This document shows positions 54,116 to 61,058 of a stretch of 64,000 bases of DNA, piece by piece. Below the pieces are notes generated by a model, which made no database searches, had not been told where the DNA came from, and worked only from the letters and a program-made list of their open reading frames with translations. This stretch comes from Polyangiaceae bacterium (GTDB lineage: Bacteria; Myxococcota_A; Polyangia; Polyangiales; Polyangiaceae): NCBI GenBank assembly GCA_016719945.1, contig JADJYE010000032.1, positions 248,001 to 312,000 of the forward strand, written 5' to 3'. The first letter of the stretch is position 1, and every line of letters begins with the position of its first letter. Made by a program: the position numbers and the translations under genes.

Positions 54116-54322
54116 ATGCCTCCCCCCATCCCCCCGAAGCCACAATGGGCTGCTCGCGCCGAGTGGCGACGCCAGCACGGCGAAGACGCCTATCAGGCCG
54201 AGCTCGACGCCGAATCCCCCCACCTGGCCGAGTTCCGCCGCGCTCGCAACGTGCACGAGCGGCACGCGGCGGCGGTCGACATGTTCCGGCGGGCCCTGAC
54301 CCGCACCCCTCGCGACCCATGA
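54116..54322 (+). CDS. Small hypothetical protein
   Basis: A 68-residue, His/Arg/Glu-rich helical protein (PQWAARAEWRRQHGEDAYQA, RRARNVHERHAAAVDMFRRA). ATG at 54116, 3 bases after the preceding stop, and ATGA overlap with the next gene. Unknown; the run of coupled tiny genes before the terminase is typical of phage-derived elements. Confidence 0.65.
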   Translation: MPPPIPPKPQWAARAEWRRQHGEDAYQAELDAESPHLAEFRRARNVHERHAAAVDMFRRALTRTPRDP

Positions 54323-54522
54323 GAACCCACCATGCTCCTCTCACGACACCGGGCCTCGACGCTGGCCGACTGGTACCGCCTCACGACCGCGGAGGCCGCC
54401 CGTGCGGCTGTGACGACCTCGACGCGGTCGACCACGCCCCCTTCGCCCTGTCCAACCGAGGAAGCCGAAGGCGTCTCGTCGTCGTCCTCGGCGGCGGTCG
54501 GTTCGAGGTCCTGACGGCATGA
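54319..54522 (+). CDS. Small hypothetical protein
   Basis: A 67-residue protein from ATG 54319, coupled on both sides by ATGA overlaps (stop 54,522 overlaps the terminase small-subunit ATG 54,519). It contains GRPCGCDDLDAVDHAPFALS and a strand-rich end (RRRLVVVLGGGRFEVLTA). No family recognised. Coding status rests mainly on the two exact overlaps and on composition. Confidence 0.6.
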   Translation: MRTHHAPLTTPGLDAGRLVPPHDRGGRPCGCDDLDAVDHAPFALSNRGSRRRLVVVLGGGRFEVLTA

Positions 54523-55061
54523 CGCTGGGCGAGCGATCCCACGGCAAGGCGCGCCCTCGGCAGGTGCGATCGTCCGACCTGCAGCGTCTGGCCGCTGCGG
54601 GATCGGCCGCTGAACGGCCCGTCGATCGCGACAGCTCCGGCCGGTTTGCTCCCCGTAACCAGGCGGCGCTGGGCAGGGGCGGCAAGGCCGCGGTGCGCCG
54701 TCTGCTCGGCCGGTCATCGAACATCACCGACCCCGAGGCCCTGGCGGTCGCTCGGGACGCCGATCGGCTCTTCCTGGCGACGCTGCGCGAGCTCCCCGGC
54801 GACGGCCCCACGGTGCGCCAGCTGGCCGCGCTGTATGCGCGACATGTCGCACTCGCCTCGTTCTGGAGTGCTCGAGCGTCCGCCGCCGGCCTTGGCACCG
54901 ACGAAGGCGTCACGGCCCAAGAGCACGCGACGAAGCACGGCCTCCGCGTCGAGCGGCTGGCCGTGACGATGTTGGACGTCGCGCGCGCGACCGCCGCCGC
55001 CGCCGCGGCCAAGGCCGGGCCGGTCGACCCGCTGGCGGCTTGGATGGAGCCGAAGACGTGA
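54519..55061 (+). CDS. Putative terminase small subunit
   Basis: A 180-residue protein directly before the large subunit, coupled to it by GTGA. The N-terminus is basic (SHGKARPRQVRSSDLQRL), followed by FAPRNQAALGRGGKAAVRRL and helices (LRELPGDGPTVRQLAALYAR) as in phage small terminases that bind the packaging site. Sequence identity to a known family is not obvious; the call rests on order, size and helical design. It would decide which DNA is packaged, which matters for a satellite. Confidence 0.62.
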   Translation: MTLGERSHGKARPRQVRSSDLQRLAAAGSAAERPVDRDSSGRFAPRNQAALGRGGKAAVRRLLGRSSNITDPEALAVARDADRLFLATLRELPGDGPTVRQLAALYARHVALASFWSARASAAGLGTDEGVTAQEHATKHGLRVERLAVTMLDVARATAAAAAAKAGPVDPLAAWMEPKT

Positions 55062-56458
55062 GCCTCGTTCGCCGTCTCGAAGCGATGGACGCCGCCCTCG
55101 GCGCGAAGGGCTTCCCGCGCATGTCCCCTTGGTGGCGGGAGACCCTCGTCCGCTTCTACAGCTCGGGTCGGCGCCAGCTCGTCGTGAGGGTCGGCAGGCG
55201 CGGCGGCAAGTCGTCCACCCTGTGCCGTCTCGCCGTGCTCGAAGCTCTCTTCGGGGAGCACGTCATCCCCCCCGGGGACGTCGGCGTGGTCGCGTTCATT
55301 TCGACGCGCCGAGAGGAAGCTGGGGAGCGGCTTCGGACGATCCGCGCCATCCTCGACGCCCTCCGCGTCCCCTACGCCCTGGCCGACCAGACCATCGAGC
55401 TGCGGGACCGCCCGATCGCCTTCCGCGTCTTCGTGGCGTCCGTCGCGGGCGTCGTCGGCTTCACCTCCATCGCCGTGATCTGCGACGAAGTCGCCCGCTG
55501 GCGTGACTCGGACAGCGGAGCGAACCCCGCCCGCGAGGTCCTCGCTTCGCTGCGCCCGACCATGGCGACGCAGCGCAACGCGAAGATCATCTTGTCGAGC
55601 TCCCCCCTCGGGACCCAAGACGCGCACGCGCGCGCCATCGATGACGGCGACACGCGACACCAGGTGACGGCGACCGCGCCGACGTGGATCGCGAACCCGA
55701 CGATCACCGAGCAGCAGACCCGCGACGACGAGCCCGACCCGCGGATCTGGGCCCGCGAGTACGCCGCGGTCCCTCAGGCGGGCGAGCTCGCCGCCTTCGA
55801 CCTCGACGCGGTCGCGCGCGCCTTCGAAGCCCGACCCGCGAAGACGAAGGGCGAGCGGTGCCTGTTCATCGATGCCAGCTCGGGGCGCAAGGACGCCTGG
55901 ACGTGGGCGATCGCCGGTTGGAGCACCGACGCGGCCGGGGAGTTCTTCGAGGTCGACCACGTCGACGGGCTCTCGGGCTCGTTCTGGCGCCAGGTGTCGG
56001 GCGAAGAGGTCGTGTCCCGCCTCGTCACCGTCGCCAAGACGTGGGGCGCCTCCGTCGTGCACGGCGACCAGCGCGAGGCCTTCATGCTTGAGGCCGCCTT
56101 CCGCGAGCGCGGTCTGGCCTTCACGTCCACCGCCTGGACCCAGTCGAACAAGGTGGCCGCGGTCGAGACGCTCCGCCGATGGTTCCGCGACCGATCGATC
56201 GCGATCATCGAGCACGAGCGCATGCGCCGAGAGCTCGCGGCCTTCGAAGAGAAGATCACCCCGAGCGGCTCCCTCACCTTCGCCGGCCGCGGATCCGGTG
56301 ACGACTACGTCGCCCTCCTGATCACTGCCGCAATGGTCGACGCCGGGGGCGCGCTTCAACGCCCCGGCGAGGACAACAGCCCAGCCGGCGGCGGCTCGCG
56401 CGCGTGGGCCGTCGGCGGATCCCATTTCGACCGGGCGAACTTCCGCCCCAACCCCTGA
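55058..56458 (+). CDS. Terminase large subunit (ATPase and nuclease)
   Basis: A 466-residue packaging motor. Walker A-like VGRRGGKSS (about 45-53), Walker B VICDEVARW (about 140-148) and the coupling motif SSSPLGTQD are in order. The C-terminal RNase H-like nuclease has LFIDASSGRKDAWTW (Asp), VVHGDQREAF and GSGDDYVALL (Asp). GTG 55058 overlaps the small-subunit stop. It appears intact. In the absence of a portal and capsid gene it would have to work with a helper phage's head, or be vestigial. Confidence 0.9.
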   Translation: MSLVRRLEAMDAALGAKGFPRMSPWWRETLVRFYSSGRRQLVVRVGRRGGKSSTLCRLAVLEALFGEHVIPPGDVGVVAFISTRREEAGERLRTIRAILDALRVPYALADQTIELRDRPIAFRVFVASVAGVVGFTSIAVICDEVARWRDSDSGANPAREVLASLRPTMATQRNAKIILSSSPLGTQDAHARAIDDGDTRHQVTATAPTWIANPTITEQQTRDDEPDPRIWAREYAAVPQAGELAAFDLDAVARAFEARPAKTKGERCLFIDASSGRKDAWTWAIAGWSTDAAGEFFEVDHVDGLSGSFWRQVSGEEVVSRLVTVAKTWGASVVHGDQREAFMLEAAFRERGLAFTSTAWTQSNKVAAVETLRRWFRDRSIAIIEHERMRRELAAFEEKITPSGSLTFAGRGSGDDYVALLITAAMVDAGGALQRPGEDNSPAGGGSRAWAVGGSHFDRANFRPNP

Positions 56459-56469
56459 AAGGACCCCTC

Positions 56470-56874
56470 ATGTACCGCGTGAACAACCCTACCCCCGTCG
56501 AGCCCGTGTTCATCATCGCCCAACCCCTGCTCCCCATGAGCCACCGCTACGCCAGCGGCAACGGCGCGACGGTCGACCTCGGCGCCGCGGGTGCCACGTT
56601 GACCGCCCTCCTGACCGTCTCGAGCTCCGCCCGCGCCAGCGTCCCCTACGTGCGCGGCTCCGTCGCGGACACCCCCGCCGTCTTCCAGATCGAGCACTCC
56701 GACGACGGGGTCAGCTTCGAGCCGGCCTCCCCCGCCTTCAGCAACACGATCGATCCGCGCAGCGAGCGCCGCACCCTCTACTCGCTCAAGAGGTACATCC
56801 GCGCCGCGTGGTCGTTCGAGTCGACGATCACCGTCTACTTCTCGGTGCTGATCAACGCCCCCATCTTCCCCTGA
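56470..56874 (+). CDS. Small beta-rich protein, possible virion or head-associated component
   Basis: A 134-residue protein from ATG 56470 with AAAGGA upstream. It is strand-rich throughout (TVDLGAAGATLTALLTVSSS, PAVFQIEHSDDGVSFEPASP, RYIRAAWSFESTITVYFSVL) and has no signal peptide. The arrangement recalls small phage head-decoration or fibre-type beta-sandwich proteins encoded after terminases. Followed 14 bases later by a coiled-coil protein with a good ribosome site. Virion role is inferred. Confidence 0.6.
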   Translation: MYRVNNPTPVEPVFIIAQPLLPMSHRYASGNGATVDLGAAGATLTALLTVSSSARASVPYVRGSVADTPAVFQIEHSDDGVSFEPASPAFSNTIDPRSERRTLYSLKRYIRAAWSFESTITVYFSVLINAPIFP

Positions 56875-56888
56875 GGACCTCCATCACC

Positions 56889-57460
56889 ATGACCCTTCAC
56901 GATCGACTCACCGACGCGCGCGCCGAGCTGGCGCGACGCCAGGCCGAAGAGGCCGAAGCCTTCCGCGCGCTGAACGCGGCCGACCCCGACGACGCCAAGA
57001 AGTGGGACGCGGCCGACACGACCCACCGCCGCGCCGTGGCTGCTCGGCTCCGCGCAGAGAACGCCGAGAGGGACGCCGCCGCGAACTTCGCGCGGCACCG
57101 CCGCGCCGCCATGATGGAGCAGCTCGAGACGCTCCGCGCGCAGCTGACGCAGCAGGCGCAGCTCGAGCGCTGGCCGCCCTCGGGGTGCGGGACAAGGCCC
57201 TCGCCGCGATCCGCGAGATCCAGCGGCTCACCCCTCCCGTGGCCGAGCTGGCGCGCCTGTCCCGCGAGCGGCTCACCGCCGCGACGCAGATCGCGAACGA
57301 GCTGGGCGTCGAGCTCGGGCCGGTCTCGCTCTTCGAGTACCACGACCTCGTGAACCAGATCTCGACGGGCCTCGCCCGCGAGGTGTCGAACAAGCCCAAC
57401 CCGTTCATGCCCGACAGCAAGGTCAGCTACGGCGGCGCGTTCCTGCCGGGCGGATGGTGA
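56889..57460 (+). CDS. Coiled-coil protein, one frame break
   Basis: ATG 56889 starts a frame with strong coiled-coil composition (TLHDRLTDARAELARRQAEE, AAMMEQLETLRAQLTQQAQL). At about 57,167 (CTCGAGCGCTGG) the coding signal switches to the other frame, continuing ALAALGVRDKALAAIREIQR, then LGVELGPVSLFEYHDLVNQI and ending GGAFLPGGW at TGA 57,458-57,460. One missing G at 57,167 joins them into about 190 residues. Unknown function; possibly a scaffold or virion protein. Its stop overlaps the next ATG. Confidence 0.68.
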
Positions 57461-57624
57461 TGCATCCCCTCCGCGCGATGTTGATCGCCGAAGGTCTCAT
57501 CCGACCTCGCGGCGAGCCCGGGCTCTCGGCGTGGGTGCTCGCCCTGCCGTGCCTGCTCATCGATGCGCGCGGTCGCGCATCCGTGAACCTTCCTCACCCG
57601 TCGCCCGATCGTAGGAGGTGGTGA
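57460..57624 (+). CDS. Very small protein (54 aa)
   Basis: ATG 57460 (or GTG 57457) overlaps the stop of the previous gene (57,458-57,460). It encodes MHPLRAMLIAEGLIRPRGEP, then LSAWVLALPCLLIDA, a partly hydrophobic stretch, and ends DRRRW at TGA 57,622-57,624. A strong Shine-Dalgarno (AGGAGGTGGTGAC) lies at its very end, before the next ATG. Function unknown; it could be a small membrane-associated factor. Confidence 0.55.
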   Translation: MHPLRAMLIAEGLIRPRGEPGLSAWVLALPCLLIDARGRASVNLPHPSPDRRRW

Positions 57625-57625
57625 C

Positions 57626-57781
57626 ATGCCCGTCTGGGACCAACCCCCGCAAGTCGCGCCTACGCGACGAAGGGGTTGCAGCGGGGATCCAGCTTCACCG
57701 CGACGTCATGAACGCTCGCGTCCTCGGAGGGGTGCACTAAAAGTGATATCATTCGAAAGACTTAGCGACATTCGACCTTGA
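57626..57781 (+). CDS. Doubtful small open frame (51 codons) after a strong ribosome site
   Basis: ATG 57626 follows AGGAGGTGGTGAC, an excellent ribosome site, but the read frame (MPVWDQPPQVAPTRRR) becomes Arg-rich and weak. An alternative frame ending at TAA 57,738-57,740 (RLRDEGVAAGIQLHRDVMNA) looks more protein-like; one base gained or lost in the CCCCC run near 57,642 would connect it. Real small gene with an indel, or chance. Confidence 0.35.
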   Translation: MPVWDQPPQVAPTRRRGCSGDPASPRRHERSRPRRGALKVISFERLSDIRP

Positions 57782-57822
57782 CACACTTGTTCGAAACCGC
57801 ATGAGCCATTACAACAGGGGTC
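57741..57822. promoter_or_regulatory. AT-rich control region before the RHH regulator and integrase
   Basis: About 80 bases of roughly 43% GC in an otherwise about 70% GC element. TTCGAAA occurs at 57,752-57,758 and 57,790-57,796 with a related ATTCGAC between. A TTGACA-like hexamer starts at 57,778 but no clear -10 is seen at the right spacing. Candidate promoter/operator region for the RHH protein and integrase. Confidence 0.55.
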
Positions 57823-58014
57823 ATGGGAGCTAAGACGACGTCGGACAAGACGACGGTCACCACGATCATCGAGCGCGATACCGTCGTGCGTGTCGACGCT
57901 ATGGCAGGCGAGCTTACGCGCCGCGCAGCGGGCGCCGAGGTGAGCCGCGCGCAGGTGCTGCGGCTGGCCATCATCCGCGGCATCGCAGCGCTCGAGCGCG
58001 AGACGGCGAAGTAG
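57823..58014 (+). CDS. Ribbon-helix-helix (CopG/Arc-like) regulator
   Basis: A 63-residue protein: N-terminal strand (TTVTTIIERDTVVRVDAMAG) and two helices (EVSRAQVLRLAIIRGIAALE), the size and pattern of RHH transcription factors. ATG 57823 with AGGGG upstream. It is the first gene of a two-gene unit with the integrase (60-base gap) and sits directly after the AT-rich region with TTCGAAA repeats, so it may autoregulate and control integration. Specific function is inferred. Confidence 0.75.
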   Translation: MGAKTTSDKTTVTTIIERDTVVRVDAMAGELTRRAAGAEVSRAQVLRLAIIRGIAALERETAK

Positions 58015-58074
58015 AAGAACGAAGGCCCCGGCGGTGTTCGAGCACCCCGAGGCCAGACTCACGAGAGGAAGCTC

Positions 58075-59772
58075 ATGAGCACGAAGAAGATCGCACGACA
58101 GGACATCACGGGCAACGTCTTCTTGAGCCGCGGGCGCTGGTACGCCCGGCTCCCCCTCGGCGGGGGCAAGCGGCACTGCTCGCCGATGCCTTGGGCCGAG
58201 CACGAGGAGCAGGCCCGGGCCCGCGTGGGCATCATGGCCGAGCTCGCGGTCAAGGTCCGGTCGACCGGTGACGCTGCGACCATCGAGACCTTGCCCTCCA
58301 TCTTGGAGCGCGCGGCGAAGTCCACCGATCCCGCCGAGCTGGACCGGCTCCGTGAGCTCGTGAGCCGCATCGTCGGCGGCAAGGTCGTGGCATCGAAGTC
58401 GAGCGCGGCTCCCATCGGCGAGACCTTCGGCGACGTGGCGAAGGCCTGGACGTCGGGGGAGCTGGCGAAGAAGTACCCCGACCACGTGAAGGCGAAGAAG
58501 GACGACGCGACCGACGGCTACCGCCTCGACAAGCACGTGCTCCCCATCGTCGGCGCCGTGCCCCTTCGGTCCTTCACGCTGGCGCACGCGGAGCGGGTCC
58601 TAGAGCAGCTCCCCTCCGAGCTCTCGCCGGCGTCACGCCGCCACGTCGCCCAGCTCGTGCAACGCGTCCTTGGGCTCGCGGTGTACCCCTCAAGCTCCGC
58701 GACGCGTCTCCCATCCTCGCGGCTGGCTCCCAAGAAAGGCACCGAGAAGGCGAAGGCCGCCCTCTACCCCGCAGACGAGGCCCGGCTCGTGTCGTCCCCC
58801 GACGTACTCCTGTGCGAGCGCGTGCTGTTCGGTTTCCTGGCCCGTGAGGGCATGAGGACGTCGGAGGCCGCCGGGCTCACGTGGGGCAACCTGGACCTCG
58901 ACGTCGGGCGGGTGCGCCTCGACGAGAACAAGACGGACGACCCGCGCGCGTGGGCCCTCTCCCCCGACGTGGCCCGCGTCCTTCGGTGGTGGCGCGACCA
59001 GCGCGAAGCCGAGAGCCCCGCCTTCGTCGAGCCGGGCGCCCCTGTCTTCGTCCAGGCGAACGGCGACAAGGTGAACGTGGATCGCCTCGCCGAACGCCTC
59101 CGCCTCGCCCTCGGCGCCGCTGGCGTGAAGCGACCCGAGCTGTTCGAAGCGACCAGCGCGCGCCTCCGCCTTCGGGCACACGACTTGCGCGGAACCTTCG
59201 TCACCGTGTCGCTGGCGACCGGTCGCAGCGAGACATGGGTCATGGACCGCACGGGACACACGACAAGCGCCATGCTCGCGCGCTATCGTCGCCTCGCTCG
59301 AACCTTCGAGGAATTGGACCTTGGCCCATTGCAGCCCTTCGATCGGCTGCTCGGGATCCAAGATGGCAGGAACGACCATTCCAGCGGAGCCAAGCGACGC
59401 CGCTTCAATCGCGAAACCCCGCGGAAAGCGGCACGTCGCAAGCGCCATTACGGTTTTAGGTTCCAGCGCCGCAAGGCTTGCGAGTTCGAGTCTCGCCTCG
59501 TGCACCACGTTAAAGCTCACGGCGACGTCGGGGCGGGGACGACCGACGCCACGTACCGCCCCGCCTTGGCGTCCCAGGTCCACGTCACCACCTTCGGCTT
59601 GCCGCCGCGCTTTCCGCGCAGGCCGAAGCTCGTCCAGTCGGGGCTGTTGAAGGGCTTCGGGGACCCGTCCCACGCGTCGTGCATGCCAGGGAAGTCGGGG
59701 CTCTCGTCCGAGATTTCGACGACCTTTCCGTCGGCCTTGACCGCGACCGCCCGCCACGCCGGCGGGTTGTAG
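58075..59772 (+). CDS. Tyrosine integrase spanning the att core
   Basis: A 565-codon frame in the integrated state. SAM-like core-binding region (about 120-210; YRLDKHVLPIVGAVPLRSFT), catalytic domain: Arg in GMRTSEAAGLTW (about 262), Lys in ENKTDDPRAW, HxxR in RAHDLRGTFVT (about 368), RTGHTT (about 391), and the Tyr in LARYRRLA (about 404). The frame then crosses the att core (residues about 461-478) and runs 88 codons into the neighbouring host gene in antisense, to 59,772. The catalytic part is complete before the core. In the circular form the tail would come from 47,683-47,918 instead (555 residues). Confidence 0.9.
   Translation: MSTKKIARQDITGNVFLSRGRWYARLPLGGGKRHCSPMPWAEHEEQARARVGIMAELAVKVRSTGDAATIETLPSILERAAKSTDPAELDRLRELVSRIVGGKVVASKSSAAPIGETFGDVAKAWTSGELAKKYPDHVKAKKDDATDGYRLDKHVLPIVGAVPLRSFTLAHAERVLEQLPSELSPASRRHVAQLVQRVLGLAVYPSSSATRLPSSRLAPKKGTEKAKAALYPADEARLVSSPDVLLCERVLFGFLAREGMRTSEAAGLTWGNLDLDVGRVRLDENKTDDPRAWALSPDVARVLRWWRDQREAESPAFVEPGAPVFVQANGDKVNVDRLAERLRLALGAAGVKRPELFEATSARLRLRAHDLRGTFVTVSLATGRSETWVMDRTGHTTSAMLARYRRLARTFEELDLGPLQPFDRLLGIQDGRNDHSSGAKRRRFNRETPRKAARRKRHYGFRFQRRKACEFESRLVHHVKAHGDVGAGTTDATYRPALASQVHVTTFGLPPRFPRRPKLVQSGLLKGFGDPSHASCMPGKSGLSSEISTTFPSALTATARHAGGL
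59455..59506 (+). repeat. attR core (52-bp direct repeat, copy 2; displaced tRNA-Leu 3' half)
   Basis: Identical to 47,631-47,682. It is followed by A (59,507), giving the CCA end of the original host tRNA gene; then host DNA. It lies inside the integrase frame. Confidence 0.95.
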
Positions 59773-61040
59773 CCGGTCATGAAGTTGAACCCTCCGACGT
59801 CGAGCTTGAACAGGTGCAGGTCGTCACCGCGCGGCTGGGTCGCCTCGGGCTGTGAGAAGCTGCTCTCGGCGACGAGCTTGCCTCCGACGAGGGTGATCAC
59901 CGAGCCCCGCGCCAGCCCGAGGGTCACCTTGCCGAACGTCTCGAGGGGGACGAACAAGGGCCCCACCTCTTCGAACAGCGCCGGGCGGTCGGGGGCGGTC
60001 GGCCCCCCAATGGCGCCTGGGACCTTGGGGACGACCTTGCTCGGGGTCACCGCGACGTCTGGGACGCTCATCGTCGAGAGGGTCGCCGGACGTGCCGGTG
60101 AATACGAAAGCTGAGCCATGATGCCGCCATTGAGGATCCCGCTCGGCTCGGCGAGGACCGACGCGAGGACGTCGGGGTGCTCACCGAAGCCCACGGGCGG
60201 CGCGAGCTCGAGCCGCCGCCACGAAGGATCGACGGCGGGGGCCTCATCGAGCGAAGGGTGCGGCTGCAGGGGCGGCCTTCCCAGCGCTTCTGGGAGCTCC
60301 CCGTGGGCGACGCCGGCATAGAGGTACGCCAGCGGCGCCTGGTGGGTGTCCGGCAGCGCCGTGAGGGGGAGCTCCACCTCGACGCTCGTCTCCCCCGCGT
60401 GCACGATCGCCCCCGCGAGGGGCTTCGTGGCCCCCGCGGCGTCGACCAGCGAGACCGTCGCCCCGTCGATCTTGAGCCTCCGAATGAAGCGCTCGCCATA
60501 GGCCGCGCTCATCTTGTCATAACGAGCCAGGATCTCCAGGCACGCCTTGGCCACCTCGGGCGGGTGAGCTCGGCCGTTCTGCCAGCCGGCCTCGATCAAG
60601 GGGATCTGCTCGAACTTGCACGTCTCGTCGGTGAGCTCGTGGGTCGTCCCGCCGCGCTGCACCCAGCCGATCTCGGGCAGCACGGGCACCGGGCTGGCGA
60701 GCGCGAGCGAGACGAGGGGGCGCTTCTCCTCGGCCCAGCCAATGGCCAAGACCACCTTGGTCTTGTCGACGCCGACGACGACGACGTTGCGCTTCGCCTC
60801 GACGCCCCACTCCGAGACCGAGCCGTCGAGGCTCAGCTTCGCGGGCAATGGTCCGGCAGACAGCTTGACCGGCTCTCCAGCGAACGAGCGGGGCGGCCTC
60901 GCCTCGAGAACGGTCGCCTGGGACGCGGAGGGAGGAGGAGCGACTGCGCTCGGCGGCTCGCTCGTCCCCCCCGAGCACCCCATTGCGACCGCCGCGAGCG
61001 CGGAGACGAGGGAGACCTTCTTGCCATAGCCGTCAATCAT
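59517..61040 (-). CDS. Lipoprotein of unknown function, next to the integration site
   Basis: A 507-residue exported lipoprotein: signal and lipobox ALAAVAMGC (Cys 22), Pro/Ser linker, then beta-rich domains. SLDGSVSEWGVEAKRNVVVV and VLAIGWAEEKRPLVSLALAS suggest a carbohydrate- or substrate-binding domain (DOMON/CBM9-like); the C-terminal region (FLDVGG-type strands, GMHDAWDGSPKPFNSPDW) is also strand-rich. Its stop lies 10 bases from the attR core, so the element inserted just downstream without damaging it. It is 18 bases downstream of the cytochrome gene, so they are likely co-transcribed and both extracytoplasmic. Confidence 0.82.
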   Translation of the reverse strand: MIDGYGKKVSLVSALAAVAMGCSGGTSEPPSAVAPPPSASQATVLEARPPRSFAGEPVKLSAGPLPAKLSLDGSVSEWGVEAKRNVVVVGVDKTKVVLAIGWAEEKRPLVSLALASPVPVLPEIGWVQRGGTTHELTDETCKFEQIPLIEAGWQNGRAHPPEVAKACLEILARYDKMSAAYGERFIRRLKIDGATVSLVDAAGATKPLAGAIVHAGETSVEVELPLTALPDTHQAPLAYLYAGVAHGELPEALGRPPLQPHPSLDEAPAVDPSWRRLELAPPVGFGEHPDVLASVLAEPSGILNGGIMAQLSYSPARPATLSTMSVPDVAVTPSKVVPKVPGAIGGPTAPDRPALFEEVGPLFVPLETFGKVTLGLARGSVITLVGGKLVAESSFSQPEATQPRGDDLHLFKLDVGGFNFMTGYNPPAWRAVAVKADGKVVEISDESPDFPGMHDAWDGSPKPFNSPDWTSFGLRGKRGGKPKVVTWTWDAKAGRYVASVVPAPTSP

Positions 61041-61058
61041 CGTCGTTCCTTCGTTGGG

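Larger units (their letters stand above)
47631..59506 (+). mobile_element. Integrated phage-satellite-like element in tRNA-Leu (about 11.9 kb)
   Basis: Bounded by 52-bp perfect direct repeats of the tRNA-Leu 3' half. Contents in order: left-end integrase tail, small unknown genes, HTH proteins, PD-(D/E)xK-like nuclease, DnaB-N/RepA-type helicase, a possible control or origin region, small genes, small and large terminase, small possibly virion-related proteins, RHH regulator and tyrosine integrase. All recognisable genes point rightward, most with ATGA/GTGA overlaps. No portal, protease, capsid, tail or lysis gene is recognised. A helper-dependent satellite is the best inference; a reduced prophage remnant is the alternative. 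Confidence 0.88.

Noticed and set aside
54341..56425. Long minus-strand open frame (694 codons) opposite the terminase genes
   Set aside because: It is the antisense shadow of the terminase region in high-GC DNA; the plus strand carries clear ATPase and nuclease motifs.
57778..57806. Sigma-70 promoter from TTGACA at 57,778
   Set aside because: No acceptable -10 hexamer occurs 16-18 bases downstream; recorded only as part of the AT-rich control region.
47631..59506. Complete prophage
   Set aside because: No portal, protease, capsid, tail or lysis gene is recognised, and about 12 kb is too short for a tailed phage.
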